From contig JAVBQY010000011.1 of NCBI GenBank assembly GCA_031548545.1, forward strand, positions 69,147 through 133,146: a stretch of DNA of 64,000 nucleotides, in the 5' to 3' direction. A program made the position numbers and the translations under genes. This stretch comes from UBA932 sp031548545 (lineage in GTDB: Bacteria; Bacteroidota; Bacteroidia; Bacteroidales; UBA932). The notes beneath the pieces are model-generated. The model was given only the letters and a program-made list of their open reading frames with translations. It was not told where the DNA came from and made no database searches. Positions 50,578 through 58,900 of the stretch are shown in pieces (position 1 is the first letter of the stretch; the number at the start of each line of letters is the position of its first letter).

Positions 50578-52197
50578 GTGGTAAAAAAATATTTTCTTTT
50601 AATCCTGTCCTCCTTTTTATTGTTAGCCGGAGCCTCGGCCGCTCATCCCCGTTTGGTGAAGAAGGGGACTGCGACACAGCTTATAGTGGACGATAAGCCT
50701 TTTCTGATATTGGGGGGGGAGACCGGAAATTCCACGGGCTCGTCATTGCGTGATGTGCGTGCGGCTTTTGATAAGGTGACGCCGATGCACTTGAATACCG
50801 TGTTGATTCCCGCTTATTGGGAATTACTGGAACCGGCCGAAGGAAAATTTGATTTTACCCTGGTTGACGGTATCATTAAAGAGGCGCAGGTCCGGAACCT
50901 TAAAATTGTGTTCCTGTGGTTCGGCGCCTGGAAGAACAGCATGTCATGCTATGCGCCTTTATGGATAAAAGAAAATGTCAATAAATATCCGCGGGCAGAG
51001 ACAAAAGATGGCCGTAAGCTGGAAATACTCAGCGCTTTTTCAGCGGCCAACCTGGAGGCCGACAAAAGGGCCTTTACTGCTTTTATGCAGCACCTGGCAA
51101 AGACCGACACCCGGCAGACCGTAATTATGGTGCAGGTGGAGAATGAGATCGGGATGTTGATAGACGCCCGTGACCACAGCGCTATGGCCGGGGTTTTATT
51201 CAATGCACCGGTGCCGGCGCAGCTGACGGATTACCTGTTGAACAATAAGGATAATTTACAAAAGCGGCTGGCGGAGCGTTGGAAGTCTAATGGCAGCAAG
51301 CAGGAGGGGAGCTGGGTTGAACTTTTCGGCGAGGGCCTGGAGACCGATGAAATCTTTATGGCCTATTATTATGGCTTGTTTATACAGGAATTGGCTAAAG
51401 CAGGTAAGGCGGCGCATAACATACCGCTGTACCTGAATGCTGCGCTTGACAGCCGAGGGCGTAAGCCCGGCGCGTATCCCAGTGCGGGTCCTTTGGCGCA
51501 TTTACTGGATGTATGGCGCGCTGCCGCCCCGGATATTGATTTTTTGTCACCGGATATTTATGATCCCGGCTTTGCCGGATGGATAGCCCGCTATGCTACG
51601 GGTGGTAACCCGCTTTTTATTCCGGAAATACGCTTGGAAGAGGCCAATGCCATGCGGGTCTTTTATGCTTTCGGTGAGCATGATGCCATGGGCTTTAGTC
51701 CCTTCTCCATAGAAGATGTGGCGCAGCCGGCAGCTTATCCTCTGACCAAAAGTTATGCCCTTTTGCAGCAGCTGATGCCTTTGCTGGCCTCGGTACAGGG
51801 AGAGGGTAAAACGAAGGGACTGCTGTTTGACGGCATACAAAAAGAACGCCGGGTTGAAACCGGCGGTTATACCTTTGTGGCCCGTCATGATTACAGCCTG
51901 GGCTGGAGCCCGGGTATTCCGGAAAAGGACAGCCTCTGGCCCGAAAGCGGCGCCCTGATTATTAGCCTGGGCCCCGGCGAATATATCGTAGCCGGATCCG
52001 GTGTGGTAATTAGCTTTGAAGCGCAAGCCGGATCCGGAAAAACAGCCGGTATTGCCGCCATTGATGAAGTAGAATTTTCCGCCGGAAATATGAGGCCTTT
52101 GCGTCGCCTCAACGGCGATCAGAACCACCAGGGCCGGCACCTGCGGATACCTGCCGGAAATTGGAGTATACAACATTTGAAATTATACAGTTACTAA
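50578..52197 (+). CDS. GH35-like (beta-galactosidase-type) DUF5597-containing secreted protein
   Basis: This 539-residue protein has a signal peptide (hydrophobic residues about 5-21, ending A-S-A-A). A TIM barrel with L-N-T-V-L-I-P-A-Y-W-E-L-L-E-P, V-Q-V-E-N-E-I-G near residue 185 (acid/base Glu) and I-P-E-I-R-L-E-E near 350 (nucleophile) matches the GH35/GH42 clan. The C-terminal DUF5597 beta domain follows. Such proteins are named beta-galactosidases, but within a xylan locus the target may be a galactose or arabinose cap on xylan side chains. The start is GTG at 50578; no better ATG is nearby. Confidence 0.8.
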   Translation: MVKKYFLLILSSFLLLAGASAAHPRLVKKGTATQLIVDDKPFLILGGETGNSTGSSLRDVRAAFDKVTPMHLNTVLIPAYWELLEPAEGKFDFTLVDGIIKEAQVRNLKIVFLWFGAWKNSMSCYAPLWIKENVNKYPRAETKDGRKLEILSAFSAANLEADKRAFTAFMQHLAKTDTRQTVIMVQVENEIGMLIDARDHSAMAGVLFNAPVPAQLTDYLLNNKDNLQKRLAERWKSNGSKQEGSWVELFGEGLETDEIFMAYYYGLFIQELAKAGKAAHNIPLYLNAALDSRGRKPGAYPSAGPLAHLLDVWRAAAPDIDFLSPDIYDPGFAGWIARYATGGNPLFIPEIRLEEANAMRVFYAFGEHDAMGFSPFSIEDVAQPAAYPLTKSYALLQQLMPLLASVQGEGKTKGLLFDGIQKERRVETGGYTFVARHDYSLGWSPGIPEKDSLWPESGALIISLGPGEYIVAGSGVVISFEAQAGSGKTAGIAAIDEVEFSAGNMRPLRRLNGDQNHQGRHLRIPAGNWSIQHLKLYSY

Positions 52198-52198
52198 T

Positions 52199-53680
52199 AT
52201 GAAATCAACTACCCAAAAAGTATCGTTAGGCGAAAAAATAGGTTACAGCATGGGGGATGGGGCTGCCAACCTTGTCTTCCAGATGATGATGATGTTCCAG
52301 ATGTTCTTTTATACCGATGTGTTCGGTATAAAGGCAACGGCTGCCGGCTTTATTTTGCTGGCGGCCCGTTTCTTCGATGCTTTTGTGGACCCTGCGGTAG
52401 GGATCCTGGCGGACCGTACCAATAGTAAATGGGGTAAATACCGTCCCTGGGTGCTGTGGACCGCCTTACCCTTTGCCCTGTTTTTTGTCCTTGCTTTTTT
52501 GACCCCCGACCTTGCGGAACGCGGTAAAATCATTTATGCCGGGATTACTTACACCCTGCTGATGTCTATTTATTCCTTCAACAACACGCCTTATTCATCC
52601 CTTAGCGGCGTAATGACCGGCGACAGCCGCGAGCGGACAAGCATTTCCTCCGTGCGTTTTGTAACGGCTACCGTGGCGACCTTTGTTGTGCAGGGCCTGA
52701 CCCTGCCGCTGGTGACAAAATTCGGCGGAAGCACAGTCTCTTCTACCGGATGGTTTTGGACTATAAGCCTGTTTGCGGCAGTAGGTGTGGTGATGATGGT
52801 CATTACCTTCTTTTCCGCAAAAGAACGCATACAACCTCCTGTGAACCAGAAAACTTCTGTCAAACAGGATTTTAAGGATATTCTTCGGAATGCGCCATGG
52901 AAGGCCATGTTTACCCTGACCCTCTTTTTGTTCATTACCCTGGCGATGTGGGGGAGCAGCATGTCTTATTATTTTAATTACTACGTAGACAAAGACGCCT
53001 TGTTCTCTTTGCTGCGGACCGTGGGACTGGTCAGTGTGGAAGGCGTCAGCTACGGTTGGTGGCACAATGTGCTGGATGCATTCGGATTAATCGCACATTC
53101 CAACGAGCAGGTCTTTGCCGTAGGCTTCAGTCTGTTCAATATGGTGGGGCAGTTGGTTACTATTGCAGGGGTATTGCTCTTGTCGCAATGGCTGTCGGAT
53201 ATCTTCGGGAAGCGCAATGTGTTTCTTGTATGTTTGGCCCTGACCGCCTTATTTACCGCCTTGTTCTTCTTTGTTTCACCGACTTCCGTATATACGATTT
53301 TCCTGATTAATATGCTGAAGAGTGCTGCTTATGCACCCACCATTCCTTTGCTCTGGGCTATGATGGGTGATGTGGCCGACCACTCGGAATGGGTAAACCA
53401 CCGGCGCGCTACAGGCTTTGTATTTGCCGGTATCGTATTTGCATTAAAGGCCGGACTGGGCGTTGGCGGTGCGATCTGTGGCGGCATCATTGATGCTTTC
53501 GGATTTGTAGCCAATACGGTACAGTCACCCGAAGCCATTACCGGTATTAAGCTGACTTCAAGTATAATCCCGGCCATCACCTTTGCCGTGGGCGTTATCG
53601 CCCTGCTGTTCTATCCGATAACTAAAAAAATGACGGAGCAGATACAGGCAGAACTGGTCCGTAGGAGAAATAATGAATAA
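52199..53680 (+). CDS. GPH family sugar:cation symporter (xyloside transporter)
   Basis: This 493-residue inner-membrane protein has about twelve membrane segments. It shows the glycoside-pentoside-hexuronide family marks: K-I-G-Y-S-M-G-D near residue 15, F-F-D-A-F-V-D-P near 60, G-K-Y-R-P-W-V, and P-Y-S-S-L-S-G-V-M-T near 120. An insertion of about 40 residues around 255-300 is longer than in most members. GPH proteins near GH10/GH43 genes usually import xylobiose and short xylooligosaccharides with H+ or Na+. Here it feeds the cytoplasmic GH43 encoded two genes later. It begins one base after the preceding stop. Confidence 0.9.
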   Translation: MKSTTQKVSLGEKIGYSMGDGAANLVFQMMMMFQMFFYTDVFGIKATAAGFILLAARFFDAFVDPAVGILADRTNSKWGKYRPWVLWTALPFALFFVLAFLTPDLAERGKIIYAGITYTLLMSIYSFNNTPYSSLSGVMTGDSRERTSISSVRFVTATVATFVVQGLTLPLVTKFGGSTVSSTGWFWTISLFAAVGVVMMVITFFSAKERIQPPVNQKTSVKQDFKDILRNAPWKAMFTLTLFLFITLAMWGSSMSYYFNYYVDKDALFSLLRTVGLVSVEGVSYGWWHNVLDAFGLIAHSNEQVFAVGFSLFNMVGQLVTIAGVLLLSQWLSDIFGKRNVFLVCLALTALFTALFFFVSPTSVYTIFLINMLKSAAYAPTIPLLWAMMGDVADHSEWVNHRRATGFVFAGIVFALKAGLGVGGAICGGIIDAFGFVANTVQSPEAITGIKLTSSIIPAITFAVGVIALLFYPITKKMTEQIQAELVRRRNNE

Positions 53681-53714
53681 TGAACCGGGCTTAAGAGTCG
53701 TTAGGTGAATAAAA

Positions 53715-54863
53715 ATGAACAATATGAATAGATATTTAATAAACACATTGATGTATTGCTGTATAGGGTCGTTGGCCTGCTTGTTGGCCCTTGGGTGTAC
53801 ATCGCCGGCCGAGGAACCGGCTACATTGAAAGACGTATTGAAAGATAAGTTTTTGATTGGTACGGCCTTGAATCTGGAACAGATCTGGGAACGGGATACT
53901 TCCGGCGTGCAGTTGATAGATAAACAGTTTAATGCTATTGTGGCGGAGAATTGTATGAAGAGTATGTATCTCCAACCGCAGGAGGGGCTGTTCTTTTTTG
54001 AAGATGCCGACCGTTTTGTGCAGTTTGGTACGGAGCACGGACTGGTGATGACCGGGCATACCCTGATCTGGCACCAACAGGCGCCGGAATGGTTTTTTAC
54101 GGATGAAAATGGCAAGGACGTGAGCCGCGAAGTATTGCTGGCGCGTATGAAAAGCCATATTCAAACCGTAGTGGGCCGTTATAAGGGCCGGATCAAAGGG
54201 TGGGATGTGGTGAATGAGGCGTTTGAAGATGACGGTAGTTTCCGCCAAAGCAAATTCTATCAGATCATAGGCGAAGATTATATCCATTATGCCTTCCAAT
54301 ATGCCGCGGAGGCAGACCCCGGTGCGGCACTCTATTATAATGACTTTTCAATGGCCAAGGAGGGGAAATGCCGGGCGGTGGCCGCTATGGTAAAAAGAAT
54401 GCAGGCTGCAGGCATTAGGATCGATGGTGTAGGGATGCAGGGGCATTTAATTATGAGCTGGCCGGGTGTTGATGAGTTTGAAAAAAGTCTTCTTGTTTTT
54501 TCTGAATTAGGTGTAAAAGTGATGATTACGGAGCTTGATTTGTCCGTGCTGCCTTCTCCGCGGCGGGATGTGGGCGCTGACCTGAATGCCAATTTCGAGT
54601 ATATGAAGGAGATGAATCCCTATGCCGGAGGCCTGCCGGATTCAGTGGCTCAGCTGCAGCAACAGCGTTATGCAGACTTTTTCCACCTTTTCCTGAAACA
54701 CTCCGGTAAGATAGAGCGGGTAACCCTCTGGGGCGTTGCCGATGGTGACTCCTGGAGAAACGATTGGCCTATGCATGGCCGTACGGACTATGCCCTTTTG
54801 TTTGACCGGAACCACCAAGCCAAACCGGTGGTAGACGAAATCATCCGGATGGCCGTACAATAA
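53715..54863 (+). CDS. GH10 endo-1,4-beta-xylanase (lipoprotein)
   Basis: This 382-residue single-domain xylanase has a lipoprotein signal (lipobox L-A-L-G-C near residue 28). The barrel has G-H-T-L-I-W-H-Q, acid/base Glu168 in W-D-V-V-N-E and nucleophile Glu273 in I-T-E-L-D-L, with late W-G-V-A-D-G-D-S-W. It lacks binding modules, unlike the first GH10. It may act in the periplasm or on the surface on shorter xylooligosaccharides made by the first enzyme; that split of roles is inferred. Confidence 0.95.
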   Translation: MNNMNRYLINTLMYCCIGSLACLLALGCTSPAEEPATLKDVLKDKFLIGTALNLEQIWERDTSGVQLIDKQFNAIVAENCMKSMYLQPQEGLFFFEDADRFVQFGTEHGLVMTGHTLIWHQQAPEWFFTDENGKDVSREVLLARMKSHIQTVVGRYKGRIKGWDVVNEAFEDDGSFRQSKFYQIIGEDYIHYAFQYAAEADPGAALYYNDFSMAKEGKCRAVAAMVKRMQAAGIRIDGVGMQGHLIMSWPGVDEFEKSLLVFSELGVKVMITELDLSVLPSPRRDVGADLNANFEYMKEMNPYAGGLPDSVAQLQQQRYADFFHLFLKHSGKIERVTLWGVADGDSWRNDWPMHGRTDYALLFDRNHQAKPVVDEIIRMAVQ

Positions 54864-54902
54864 TTGCCTTAGTGTTCAAATTTTAATTTTAATTTTCAAT
54901 TT

Positions 54903-55871
54903 ATGACTACTCCGCGTTACCTCGTACCTGATGATTATATGGCCGATCCGGCCGTGCATGTATTCAACGGCAAGTTGTATATTTATCCCTCTCATGACCG
55001 CGAGAGCGGCATTCCTGAAAATGACAACGGCGATCATTTCGATATGAAGGATTACCATGTGTTTTCCATGGACGATATTGACGGTCCGGTAACGGACCAT
55101 GGCGTGGTGCTGGATACGGCGGATATTCCATGGGCCGGCCGGCAGTTATGGGATTGTGATGTGGCCTGTAAGGATGGTAAGTATTACATGTACTTTCCGT
55201 TAAAAGACAAGAATGATATTTTCCGTATAGGGGTGGCCGTCGCCGACAGGCCGGAGGGGCCTTTTATCCCGCAGGCAGATCCTATTCGGGGAAGTTACAG
55301 TATAGATCCGGCCATATTGGAAGAAGATGGAGCGTACTATATGTATTTTGGCGGCTTATGGGGCGGACAATTACAACGTTATCGTGATAATAAGGCCTTG
55401 GAATCCGCAGCATTCCCAAAAGACGATGAAGCGGCTATTCCCTCACGTGTGGCAAGGCTAAGCAATGATATGTTGCAGTTTGCCGAAGAACCCCGCCCGG
55501 TAATTGTTTTGGACCAAGACGGCCGGCCGTTGACGGCCGGTGACAATCAGCGCCGTTATTTTGAAGCCTCATGGATGCATAAATACAACGGAAAATATTA
55601 TTTTTCCTATTCTACCGGCGATACCCATAATCTTTGTTACGCCATAGGTGACAATCCTTATGGACCTTTTGTTTATCAGGGTGTTATTCTGACACCGGTG
55701 GTGGGTTGGACAACGCATCACGCTATAGTGGAGTTTAAGGGGAAATGGTATCTCTTTCATCATGACAGTGTTCCTTCCGGCGGACGTACCTGGCTCAGAA
55801 GCCTTAAAGTAACGGAATTGGCCTATAATCCTGACGGAAGCATAAAAACCATAGACGGGGGCGGGCTTTGA
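54903..55871 (+). CDS. GH43 family glycoside hydrolase, cytoplasmic
   Basis: This 322-residue propeller enzyme has no signal peptide, so it is cytoplasmic. The catalytic residues are the Asp in M-A-D-P-A-V near residue 15, the Asp in S-I-D-P-A-I-L and the Glu in Y-F-E-A-S-W-M near 220. It resembles the short GH43 xylosidase/arabinofuranosidase forms. Next to a GPH symporter gene, it probably breaks imported xylobiose or arabinosylated xylooligosaccharides to pentoses for XylA/XylB. It is the last gene of the susCD operon; a promoter for the next gene overlaps its stop codon. Confidence 0.9.
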   Translation: MTTPRYLVPDDYMADPAVHVFNGKLYIYPSHDRESGIPENDNGDHFDMKDYHVFSMDDIDGPVTDHGVVLDTADIPWAGRQLWDCDVACKDGKYYMYFPLKDKNDIFRIGVAVADRPEGPFIPQADPIRGSYSIDPAILEEDGAYYMYFGGLWGGQLQRYRDNKALESAAFPKDDEAAIPSRVARLSNDMLQFAEEPRPVIVLDQDGRPLTAGDNQRRYFEASWMHKYNGKYYFSYSTGDTHNLCYAIGDNPYGPFVYQGVILTPVVGWTTHHAIVEFKGKWYLFHHDSVPSGGRTWLRSLKVTELAYNPDGSIKTIDGGGL

Positions 55872-55921
55872 TCGTATGTTTTTTTGATTTACATTTGTAG
55901 TATTGTAAATCAAAAAACATA
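55867..55921 (+). promoter_or_regulatory. Promoter and long inverted repeat before the alpha-2-macroglobulin gene
   Basis: TTTG (55867-55870), a 19-base spacer and TACATTTG (55890-55897) form a consensus Bacteroidota promoter. Around it, bases 55875-55893 pair with 55904-55921: TATG, a T run, then GATTTACA against TGTAAATC, an A run, then CATA, with one unpaired T and a 10-base loop. The repeat spans the -7 box, so it could be an operator, or an AT-rich terminator for readthrough from the xylan operon. Confidence 0.6.
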
Positions 55922-55928
55922 CCGGGCC

Positions 55929-58900
55929 ATGAAAAAATCAAGCGCCTTTTTTATACTTCTCGGAGTATTATTGTGTTGTTGCTCCTGCTCCGGCGATAAA
56001 CCAACCACAGTGCTTCCCAATCCCTATGTGTCTGCCTATTCCGGTGGACTGTTGCCTGCCGGTACACTGATCAAAGTGCGCCTGGCTCAGGAACTGAAGT
56101 CCGGAGAAGCCTTGGAAAAGCAATTGAACAATATTTTCAGGCTACACCCTTCCGTAGATGGCGAAGTGTTTATGGAGGATGCGTTCACTGTAGTATTCCG
56201 GCCTGCGAAGCGCTTGAAAAGCGCTACGGCGTATACCGTGGATTTTAAGGTGTCGAATATTCGTCCGGAGGCCTCGGGGAGTGATAAAACCTTTACCTTC
56301 TCTTTTTCTACCTTAGCGCCTTCTTTTACTTACACCACGGAGGGCCTGCGTTTGTATGAGGGTGTGGAGGGCGGTGATTTCTACCTGCAGGGCGCGGTGC
56401 GTACGGCCGACCTGGAAGACAACAGCCGGATAGAAGACTTACTCTCCGTGGAGGCTGCCGGCAAGGCGTTAAAAGTGAGCTGGGACCATACGAATGCTTA
56501 CCATACCTTTACCGTAGAGCATATTATGGCCCGGGATGAAGCCTATCCGCTCTTGCTGAAATGGGACGGGGCCCCGATTAAGTATAAGTATGCTAAGACC
56601 GACAGCCTGCGTGTTCCGGCTAAGGATGTTTTTGAGTTGTTGCATGTGGCTGTTCATCCGGAAGACCTGAGTGTGGATTGCTTCTTTTCCATGCCTTTGG
56701 ACCCCCGGCAGAAATATGCCTCCTATATTCAGGCCGGTGATTTTTCCAGGCTGCGTTTTACGGTTACGTCTAATAAACTGAAGGTCTATCTTCCGTCGCG
56801 TCCTGAGGGCCGGCTGCCCTTTGTGATTAAAGAAGGTTTGCAGTCCGTGCAGACTAAAGTCCTGCCTGCCGATTATACGGATAATTTATTGTTTGAGGAA
56901 CTGAAACCGCTGGTACGTATGGTCGGTAAAGGTGTGGTCATGCCTAATTCCACCGGCTTGCACCTGCCTTTTCAGGCGGTGAACCTGAGGGCGGTAGATG
57001 TGCTTGTCTACCGTACGTTTGAAAATAATGTGCTGCAATTCATGCAGGTGAACAATCTCAACGGTGATTATGAGTTGAGCCGCGTAGCCCTTCCGGTGGC
57101 GCGTAAAACGATTCGACTGGATGATGACCGGTCTTTAAACCTGAAAGATTGGAATACCTTTTCTATAGACCTTTCCTCCTTGATAGCACCGGAGCCGGGG
57201 GCCATTTATAATGTCCGGATTTTGTTCAATAAGCGTTATTCCCTGTATCCTGGTTGCGGAGAAGGGGCGGACACAGGTGCTGTGGCTACACTGGAAAGCC
57301 TGGCCGCGCCGCAGGAAATTGAGGATGATAATTATTGGTGGGCTTCGGAAAATCCCTGCGAAGAGGAGTATTACCACAGGCCGCACTTTGTTTCGCAAAA
57401 TGTACTGGCTACGGATATAGGATTGATAGTGAAACACGGCAGTGATAAAAATTATATGCTCTTCGCCTCTCATCTGGTTACGGCAGAACCCCTGCAGGAC
57501 GTGAAGGTCACCTTTTATAACTTCCAGCAACAGCCCATCGGAGAGGGGCGGACCGGTAGTAACGGAGTGCTGCAGCTGGAATTGAAAGAGACTCCTTATA
57601 TTGTTGTGGCCCGGCAAGGTAATCAGAAAAGTTACCTGCGCCTGGGTGAGGAGCTTTCTTTGTCTTTGAGCGCCTTTGATGTGGCGGGGATGACGGTGGA
57701 GAACGGCCTGAAAGGGATGATTTACGGGGAGCGCGGCGTATGGCGCCCGGGAGATACGCTCTTCCTGACCTTTGTCATGGATGACCGCAGGAATCCTTTG
57801 CCGGCCAATCATCCGGTAAGTTTTGAACTGTATAATGTGAACCGGCAGCTGGTGTCTAAGCAGCTGCGCACCGAAGGCCGGCATGGCTTTTATACTTTTA
57901 TTTGCCCTACGGAGCCGGAGGCGCCTACCGGCAATTGGACCGCTTATGTGAAGGTCGGAGGGGCGGTTTTCAGCCAATCTTTACGGGTGGCCACCGTTAA
58001 GCCCAACCGCCTGAAAATAGATATTACGCTGGACCATGACCCGGTGATGCCGGGGCAGCCCGTGAGCGGCCGCCTTAATGCCCGCTGGTTACACGGGGCA
58101 AAGACAGCCGGCAATAGGACCGCCTTAGCCATGAAACTCTTGCCGGTAGCCACGGCATTTAATAGTTATCCGGACTATGTTTTTGATGACATCACCAAAC
58201 AATTTACCGCTACGGAAGAGAAAATAACGACCGGCCGGTTGAATGAAAACGGGGAGACGCATTTCAGCCTTCCGCTGGCTACCGGACAGGCTTCGGCGGG
58301 TAAATTGCGTGCGGCGGTGCGTGTTCATGTATTTGAAAATGAAGGGGAATATAGTGAAGATTACTTTCAGCAGGACGTTTATCCGTACAAGTCTTACGTG
58401 GGTTTGAAGATGCCTAAGGGTACGGGATATGACAACCGTTTGGAAACCAATAAAGACAACCGGATAGAAATGCTGAGGGTAGATGCTTCCGGCAGGCCCC
58501 TGCAAGGTCGGTTGCTGGTAGAAGTTTTCCGTTCGCAATGGAGTTGGTGGTGGTATTCGGCCAATGGCAATATTGCCGATTATGCTTCGCGCTTGTATAG
58601 TGACCGGGTATATACTACGGAGTTGGAGACGGATGAGAAAGGTAAGGCTGCATTTAACTATAAGCTGCCATCGCCGGATTGGGGCGTTTTTGTGGTGAAG
58701 GTAACGGATACCGGGAGCGGTCATTCATCGGCGCAGAAAATGTATATTGACTGGTGGAGTTACGGCCGCGGCGATGAAGACGGCAATGCCGGGGGCGCAA
58801 CGCTCTTGACTTTCTCTACGGATAAAAAACAGTATAATGTGGGCGAAAAGGCGGAGGTGATTATTCCTTCGGCGCCGGGCGCCAGGCTTATCGTGACGGT

